DNA of 34,385 nucleotides from contig JAFUGH010000040.1 in NCBI GenBank assembly GCA_017469465.1, positions 1 to 34,385 on the forward strand. Direction: 5' to 3'. The notes below the pieces were generated by a model. That model was given only the letters and a program-made list of their open reading frames with translations. It was not told where the DNA came from and made no database searches. Origin of the DNA: Clostridia bacterium (lineage in GTDB: Bacteria; Bacillota; Clostridia; TANB77; UBA1234). Positions 26,783 through 34,385 of this stretch are shown here, piece by piece; position 1 is the first letter of the stretch, and the number at the start of each line of letters is the position of its first letter. Position numbers and translations under genes: made by a program.

Positions 26783-29700
26783 TCATCCTTTCACTACTTT
26801 TAGTAAATTTAATACATCATTTAATATATCACTATCTTTTTCACTTTGCAACTTTAAAGTTAAATATGGTGAAACTCCACTTGAAAACATAATTCTAGAT
26901 TTGTATAAATCTATTAATATTTGTACCTTTTCAGCTATATATTCTTCTGTATCAAACTGTACAACCACATTACTTCCTTTTTGAATAATTGATAATACTT
27001 TAAGTGCACGTGCATATATTTTTATTCTTGCTACTTCCAGTAAATTGATACTCTCTTTTGGCAATTCCCCAAATCTATCTATTAATTCATCTGTCATATC
27101 TATGATTTGTTCTTCATTTTCAATGTTTGCAATTGCTTGATATACATCAATTTTTTGATTGATATTTTCTATATATGTATCAGGAATGTAAGCTGTAACT
27201 TTCAATTCTATCTTTGTATCCACTTCCTCAACTACACTTTCTCCTTGCATTTCTTTTACCGTTTCATCTAATAGCTTGCAATACATTTCATATCCTACTG
27301 CCTCCATATGTCCATGTTGCTGAGCACCTAAAATATTACCCGCTCCGCGAATTTCCAAATCACGAAGTGCAATTTTAAAACCAGAACCAAATTCTGTGAA
27401 TTCTTTTATTGCCTTTAGTCTCTTTTCAGAAGCTTCTGAAAGTAACTTATTTCTTCTATAAGTGATATAAGCATAAGCATTTCTATCACTTCTACCAACT
27501 CTTCCCCTTATCTGATATAGTTGTGAAAGACCAAGTCTATCTGCATCCTCGATAATTATTGTATTAGCATTTGGAATGTCAATTCCAGATTCTAGAATTG
27601 TTGTACAAATGATGACATCTATTTCTTTGTCTATAAAATCTTTCATAATGTCTTCAAGTTGTCTTCCTTCCATTTTTCCATGAGCGAAGGCTACTCTAGC
27701 TTCTGGCACAAGATTTGAAATCATACTTGCTTTTTTTTCAATATCTTCTACTCTATTATATAGGTAGAACACTTGCCCCCCTCTTTCAATCTCTCTAACG
27801 ATTGCTTCTCTGATTACTTCTTCATCATACTCTAATACATATGTTTGAATCGGAATTCTATTTTTAGGTGGATCATAGATAACACTCATATCACGAATTC
27901 CAACTACTGACATATGAAGTGTTCTCGGAATAGGTGTTGCTGTCATTGTTAAAACATCAACATTACTCTTTAATTCTTTGATTGTTTCTTTATGCTTCAC
28001 TCCAAATCTTTGCTCTTCATCAATAATTAAAAGTCCTAAATCTTTAAATTGAATATCTTTTTGTACAATTCTATGAGTTCCAATCACTATGTCTAGTTCT
28101 CCTGTTCTAAGTTGTCTTAAGATTTCATTTTTATCTCTCGTAGATTTAAATCTATTTAACACATTTATTTTTATCGGAAAGTCCTTCATTCTATTTCTAA
28201 ATTCATTAAACTGTTGTTCAGATAAAACCGTAGTTGGTACTAAATAAGCAACTTGTTTCCCATCCATTACAGCTTTGAATGCTGCTCGAATGGCAACTTC
28301 AGTTTTTCCATATCCGACGTCTCCACAAAGAAGTCTATCCATCGGCAAGTCACTTTCCATGTCTTTTTTTACTTCTTCAATACACCTTAACTGATCTTCT
28401 GTTTCTTCATAAGGAAATGCCTCTTCAAATTCATGTTGCCATACCGTATCTGGTGAAAATTTATATCCCTTTTGTTGTTTACGTTTAGCATAAAGTTCAA
28501 TTAATTCCTTCGCCATTTCTTTCAGTGATGCCTTCACTTTAGCCTTCGTCTTAGCAAACTCTTTACTACCAAGTTTATTTAGCTTAGGAGCTGCCTCACC
28601 ATTTCCAATATATTTTCTAATGTTATCCAATTGATTTGTCGGAATATATAAAACATCATCACCTGTATATTTTATTTTGATGTAATCCTTTTTTACGCCA
28701 TCTACTTCTAAAGTATGAATTCCAATATATTGCCCAATGCCATGCACTGAATGGACGATGTAATCACCAACATTTAAATCTGCAAAAATTATTTTTTTGC
28801 CTTCTTTAAAAACTTTAGGTTTGTAAGCTCTTTTTGTGGATTCCTTAACTGTTCCTACTGAATCTGTAGCTACAATAAAATTTAAATCTACATATTCAAA
28901 TCCCTCAGATAGATTGCCTGGAATGACGATGACTCTGGAATATGGCGAACGCTGTTCGCCGCTACGATTGTCAGCATCGTTTCCGTTTCGTACCGGCATA
29001 TTGGTGCACACTGTGTGCCACTACAATTGCCAGCATCATTTCCACTTCGTATCGGAGCACAGTATGCTCGATCTATAGGAGCTTGGTTGAGATAATTCAT
29101 TAATTCATCCCCATTAGTGTCTTCTATAAAAGTTGCTGACACCCCATGTTCCAAAAGCATTGTGGCTAAACCTCGCGCCTTTGATACTGTACCACCTAAA
29201 ATAAACACTATTTTTTCGTCATGGATTGCATCTTGTACTTCCTGTACAAATATATCCATTGAACCACGAAAAAAGTTCACCTCCCTACAGTTAAAACTGT
29301 ATCCGTTTCTTTTTGCATGCATAGTATTTGTTCGCTCAAGATTAATTATATTCTTTTTTTCGAGCTCAAAATTTATATCGCCCCAATTTGACATAGCTTC
29401 TGTATAGCTTGGAACAATTTTATTCTTTTCTAAATATTGTTCTATAATTTCTTTATTTTCATATTCTAAAGCTTGTGCTTTTGATAGAATTCTTGATGGC
29501 TCATCTAAAAAAATGATTGTATTTTTACTAACATAATCTAGTAAATTTGATGTCTCACTATAGAAGAATTTAAAATATTTATCTATTTTCATTAGATACT
29601 TACCGTTTTTTATAGCCTCAACATCATCAATTGCATTTGGATATTCTTTTAAGATGTTATTACAAATTGCATCTAATTCAGATTGTTCAATTAGAAACTC

Positions 29701-30378
29701 TTCTGCAGGGAATACGCTAATGTCTTTTAGTGACTCAATTGTTCTTTGAGATTCAACGTCAAAAAAACGAATAGAATCTATTTCGTCTCCCCAAAATTCT
29801 ACTCTAACCGGATTGTTTGTTGTAAGCGGGAAAAAGTCTATAATACCGCCACGAACAGTATATTGACCTCGTCCCTCTACCATGTCAGTTCTTTCATATC
29901 CTAAAACATTTAAATTTTCTTTTAAGTCATCAAGTGAAATCTCTTTTCCACTTTCTAACTGCAATACTTTTCCAAATAATTTATTCTTAGGAACTGTCTT
30001 TTGCATCAATGCTTCTATAGTTGTTAAAATGATATTTGACTCACTATTATAAAGCTTAGTATAAATACTAAGCCTATCCATAGTAACATCTTTATTCATA
30101 GTATCAATGTCGTAATAAACAACTTCTCTCTTTGGAAATACTAATGACTCTTCATCTTCAAAAAACTTTAAGTCTTCTCTTAATTTCTTTAGTTGAATGT
30201 CATTATATGTCACGATTAAGATTGGTCTTTCAGTATAAAATCTTGTTGAATATATAAAGTGCACCTTTTGACTATCCGAAAGACCACTAAGTGAAATTGG
30301 AAAGTTATCTTTTTTTACATCAGTAATGTAATCATTAAATTTTTTCATCTTTGGCAAAATCTTAGCAAGTGCTTCCAT
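26783..30378 (-). pseudogene. mfd: Transcription-repair coupling factor Mfd, interrupted by repeat array
   Basis: Mfd removes stalled RNA polymerase at DNA lesions and recruits UvrA. The true start is the ATG at 30378 (AAGGAG 9 bases upstream). The first frame (to 28888) holds the UvrB-homology modules; the second holds the RNA-polymerase-interacting domain (GDYIVHSVHGIGQYIGI), Walker A (CGDVGYGKTEV), DEEQ box, helicase motifs V/VI (ILESGIDIPN, QIRGRVGRSDR) and the C-terminal domain. Between LNQAPI and RVIVIPGNLSEGFEY sits an inserted palindromic array (about 28938-29082) that leaves the halves out of frame. The full span is 3596 bases, not a multiple of three. All Mfd motifs are otherwise intact, so the break is recent, variable or an assembly error. 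Confidence 0.9.
28938..29082. repeat. Tandem array of palindromic elements within mfd
   Basis: Three dyads lie at 28944-28960 (GGCGAAC), 29003-29019 (GGTGCAC) and 29054-29070 (GGAGCAC, last bases degraded), spaced about 51-59 bases. On the minus strand the spacers are related (ACGAARYGGAAAYGATGCTG). They encode nearly the same peptide twice: PIRSGNDAGNCSGTQCAP and PVRNGNDADNRSGEQRSP. The junction between the two units carries about 8 extra bases and shifts the frame. Confidence 0.85.
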
Positions 30379-30410
30379 GAAAATCTCCTTTTCTTCATAC
30401 CTACGCGATT

Positions 30411-30466
30411 CATAGTGGCGAACCTCGTTCGCCACTATGGAGCACTATGTGCTCCGCTACACATTA
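30411..30466. repeat. Double palindromic element upstream of mfd
   Basis: Dyads GGCGAAC-CTC-GTTCGCC (30417-30433) and GGAGCAC-TAT-GTGCTCC (30439-30455) lie head to head, with outer flanks ATAGTGG and CCGCTACA. It sits in the mfd leader, about 35 bases from the start codon. It could fold into two side-by-side hairpins in the mRNA. Confidence 0.8.
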
Positions 30467-30546
30467 GGTGAATAAAATCATTCAAAAACAATTATACCTT
30501 ATATTTCTAGATTTTTCCAGTAATTTTAATCATTTTTGTGCAAATA

Positions 30547-30610
30547 GGGACGGAGTTTTTGGCATCAAATCTCTTTTTCGTTCCGAGATTTGATGCCAAA
30601 ACTCCGTCCC
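30547..30610. repeat. REP-like hairpin (GGGACGGAG type)
   Basis: Arms 30547-30573 and 30585-30610 are reverse complements except for one A, with an 11-base loop. The core GGGACGGAGTTTTTGGCATC matches the family seen at 19715-19786 (GGGGACGGAGATTTTGGCATC, one base shifted). It lies between mfd and the next gene upstream and could act as a terminator for the latter. Confidence 0.8.
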
Positions 30611-30633
30611 CATTGGCCTTGTTGCCAATTTTC

Positions 30634-31032
30634 TTATTTAATACCTATTTGTAAATAATAAGTAAGAGGTTCGTTATAATATTTCTGATAAGGTAGTTTT
30701 TTAGCAAAATATCCGTCATGTTTTTCAATATAACACTTCAACTCATTCATCCATATTTCTACATTTACATTTTTTTCAAAATGTAATATTTTCTTTTCAA
30801 AATGATAAAAACCATCTTCATGAATCGAATATTCTTTAATATCCAATGTTTTTTCTTGAAACAAACACAAATCTGAAAAAATCAATTCATTCGCATTCTG
30901 TTCAAAAATATCCAAAAGTGCGTCAAACATCTGAATTACTCGAGTGTCAACCGCATTAGTCAGCTCATAATAAAGTTCCACATTCCGCTTATTACATAGC
31001 CATTTGCGTCTCACCTGCTCTGCCCTTTTCAT
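30634..31032 (-). CDS. Small protein of unknown function
   Basis: I start at the ATG at 31032, which has AAGGAGGAG 7 bases upstream; a longer TTG start at 31056 would overlap that site. The 132-residue product is soluble, with a basic N terminus (KRAEQVRRKWLCNKRN) and many aromatic residues; I see no membrane helix and recognise no family. A consensus TATAAT lies at 31092-31097 but its -35 is poor. It lies downstream of the toxN locus in the same direction, with a 124-base gap. Nothing ties it to the toxin-antitoxin function. Confidence 0.65.
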   Translation of the reverse strand: MKRAEQVRRKWLCNKRNVELYYELTNAVDTRVIQMFDALLDIFEQNANELIFSDLCLFQEKTLDIKEYSIHEDGFYHFEKKILHFEKNVNVEIWMNELKCYIEKHDGYFAKKLPYQKYYNEPLTYYLQIGIK

Positions 31033-31156
31033 TTTAAACTCCTCCTTTTTAGTCAAAAAAGTCAGTTCATTAATTATCTATTTTCAGTATTATTATATGC
31101 GAAAATAGTTTTAAAGTTACTCATTGTTTTCTAATTCTTTTAATTGAATTACTTTT

Positions 31157-31701
31157 TTATATTATATTTCTTTTTTCTAATATATCTTGACTGTTATATA
31201 ACACACAAATTAATTCAAGAAGTCTAAAATTGCAACACCTAGATTTAATATTTTTTGGTAGTTTATTATGAGAATACATTTCATATAGTTTAGTCGATTT
31301 CTTCTTAATTTGAATATAATTTGAATATAATTTGAGTTTAACCAATTTAGTTGTTCCTTTAATAAAGTCAAGTACTTTACTTTGTCTTCTATAAACACTT
31401 TTTCATTAAGATTGATTAAAGTATAATTGTAATTCGTAACCGGAATCATATTATTTAAATTAATAGCTCCCAACTGTCCATTTTTTATTTTATAGAAATC
31501 AATTGTGTTCTTCATCTTCAAGTGTTTCGGCTTAGGACTAGTCAATGGTGCATAGTATTCAAAGTGATTCATTTCAAATAAAACTCCTATATATGGTCTA
31601 CTTTCTTTATTGTCCATATTATAAATTACTTTACTATCAAAGATTCTTAAGTAATTGCAATAGTTAGAATCTACTTTAACAATTCTTAAATTTAAAATCA
31701 T
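31157..31701 (-). pseudogene. toxN: ToxN/AbiQ-family type III toxin, frameshifted
   Basis: ToxN-family toxins are endoribonucleases held inactive by a repeat RNA and act in plasmid stability and phage abortive infection. The start ATG has AGGAGG upstream. The N-terminal part has the family hallmarks: FDSKVIYN, RPYIGVLFE, YYAPLTSPKPKHLKMKN (Thr54, Ser55 and Lys57 align with the active-site Thr-Ser-x-Lys of characterised ToxN) and LGAINLNNMIPV. After NWLNSNYIQI the frame is lost through an 11-bp tandem duplication. Dropping one copy continues into KKKSTKLYEMYSHNKL and SRCCNFRLLE, ending at 31157 and giving about 177 residues, the usual length. As it stands the protein is truncated and probably inactive. 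The toxI array and terminator lie directly upstream. Confidence 0.88.
31310..31331. repeat. 11-bp tandem duplication inside toxN
   Basis: TTGAATATAAT occurs twice in direct succession (31310-31320 and 31321-31331), followed by TTGAG. Eleven is not a multiple of three, so the second copy shifts the toxN frame. Removal of one restores the family's C-terminal sequence. Confidence 0.92.
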
Positions 31702-31720
31702 ATTATATTCCTCCTATCAA

Positions 31721-31783
31721 ACAAAAATAGAGCCAAATGGAAGATTAATGATTAGAATCAATAACTTACTCATTTGGCCCTAT
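31721..31783 (-). terminator. Terminator between toxI and toxN
   Basis: On the minus strand TAGGGCCAAATG and CATTTGGCTCTA pair over 12 positions (one mismatch), around a 31-base loop with its own small dyad, followed by TTTTTGTTTG. It lies between the antitoxin repeats and the toxN ribosome site, where all type III systems place a terminator that sets the RNA:toxin ratio. Confidence 0.9.
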
Positions 31784-31926
31784 CTTTTTTATTCCAATTT
31801 AATGGCTGGAATCACCGCTTTTTCAAGCCCCAATTTATTGGCTGGGATCACCGCTTTTTTAAGCCCCAATTTAATGGCTGGGATCACCGCTTTTGATTTT
31901 AATAGCATCAAATTACCATAAAATGC
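31725..31926 (-). ncRNA. toxI: toxI antitoxin RNA with 2.8 tandem 36-nt repeats
   Basis: Type III antitoxins are RNAs made of short tandem repeats which the toxin cuts into units; each unit folds as a pseudoknot and inhibits it. Here units lie at 31866-31894 (29 bases, partial), 31830-31865 and 31794-31829, each 36 bases long, differing at only a few positions. In transcript orientation each begins AAAAGCGGTGATCCCAGCC and ends with AAATTGG plus GGCTT and A-rich linker. The A-runs between units suit ToxN cleavage at adenines. The transcript would run from about 31926 to the terminator. A 70-codon frame through the array (repeating KAVIPAIKLGL) is an accident of the 36-base period. Confidence 0.88.
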
Positions 31927-31932
31927 ATTTTT

Positions 31933-31961
31933 AATATAGCATATTTTTGAGGAAATAGCAA
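31933..31961 (-). promoter_or_regulatory. toxI promoter
   Basis: TTGCTA (31961-31956), a 17-bp spacer and TATATT (31938-31933) read on the minus strand, directly after the tgt stop codon and about 40 bases before the first repeat. Confidence 0.65.
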
Positions 31962-31972
31962 TGCAAAATTGT

Positions 31973-34223
<2,251 letters not shown>

Positions 34224-34281
34224 AGTTGGTCTCCTTTTTGAATGAATTACAATTTGTCTGACTAAAAACTTTTTAAAATTG

Positions 34282-34385
34282 GTGGTCGAGAAGAAGATAT
34301 ATATGTTTTTAGCCGTTCGTTTCGTGCTCGCGATTTGCAAGCAAATCGCCTCCCTACGCAAAAACGTTTTGAATCGTTAAAACCG
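34282..34385. repeat. Hairpin/MITE-like element A, copy 2, cut by window end
   Basis: These 104 bases match 6921-7024 with a single difference (CGTTAAAACCG for CGGTAAAACCG). The right half with the inverted arm lies beyond the window. Confidence 0.85.

Noticed and set aside
30379..30435. Longer mfd start at 30435
   Set aside because: The first 19 codons are translated repeat and leader; the ATG at 30378 has the ribosome site and begins the normal Mfd N terminus.
31794..31894. 36-bp direct repeats as a CRISPR array
   Set aside because: The repeats are strictly tandem without spacers, there are fewer than three, and no cas genes are present. The position before a terminator and toxN explains them.
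34224..34361. Longer queA start at 34361
   Set aside because: The extension is translated element A sequence; [11 protein letters not shown] at 34223 is the conserved QueA start with AAGGAGA upstream.

Overview
This window is AT-rich (about 30% G+C by eye) and reads as a chromosomal piece of a Gram-positive Clostridia-type bacterium, plausibly an uncultured gut species. The evidence is a tRNA-Asp T-box leader on aspS, a KtrA/KtrB potassium system, a single bifunctional Rel next to recJ and a metallo-beta-lactamase-fold gene, mfd directly followed by a PrsA/SurA-like foldase, and AGGAGG ribosome binding sites throughout. All genes but the first lie on the minus strand. Both window ends fall inside repeats that recur elsewhere in the window, so the window may be a whole contig that stopped at repeats.

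Layout from left to right. 1-870: a palindromic element, then a small membrane protein on the plus strand, then a long perfect hairpin. 870-4700: aspS behind a T-box, then a pilin-like surface protein. 4700-6800: ktrA and a ktrB broken by one base. 6806-7501: a gene-free cluster of hairpin and MITE-like elements. 7502-15719: a five-gene operon holding a one-module C-A-T-R NRPS whose adenylation pocket reads as serine-type, an acyl ligase, an acyl carrier protein, a small membrane protein and a histidine kinase; the last two may be one split gene. 15812-18975: ligA, an unknown two-TM protein, and tRNA-Cys and tRNA-Leu. 19039-23714: an MBL hydrolase, rel and recJ. 24099-30378: a zinc-ribbon/NADAR-like protein, a TrmH-family methyltransferase, a PrsA-like foldase and a broken mfd. 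30634-34385: an unknown protein, a type III toxin-antitoxin locus (toxI repeats, terminator, toxN), then tgt and queA for queuosine synthesis.

Two systems stand out. First, 31157-31961 is a complete type III toxin-antitoxin arrangement: promoter, 2.8 tandem 36-bp repeats (the antitoxin RNA), an intrinsic terminator and a ToxN/AbiQ-family endoribonuclease gene. The toxin gene is frameshifted by an 11-bp tandem duplication. Second, a family of oriented 24-bp elements (GTAG, a 17-bp dyad, AT) occurs about a dozen times. It lies between genes, inside a MITE-like element, and inside two coding sequences. In the methyltransferase gene it adds an in-frame peptide. In mfd it forms a short tandem array that breaks the frame. 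This resembles the protein-inserting palindromic elements known from Rickettsia.

ktrB, toxN, mfd and probably the histidine kinase are all interrupted by small frame changes. The window alone cannot separate assembly or sequencing error from real decay or phase variation.
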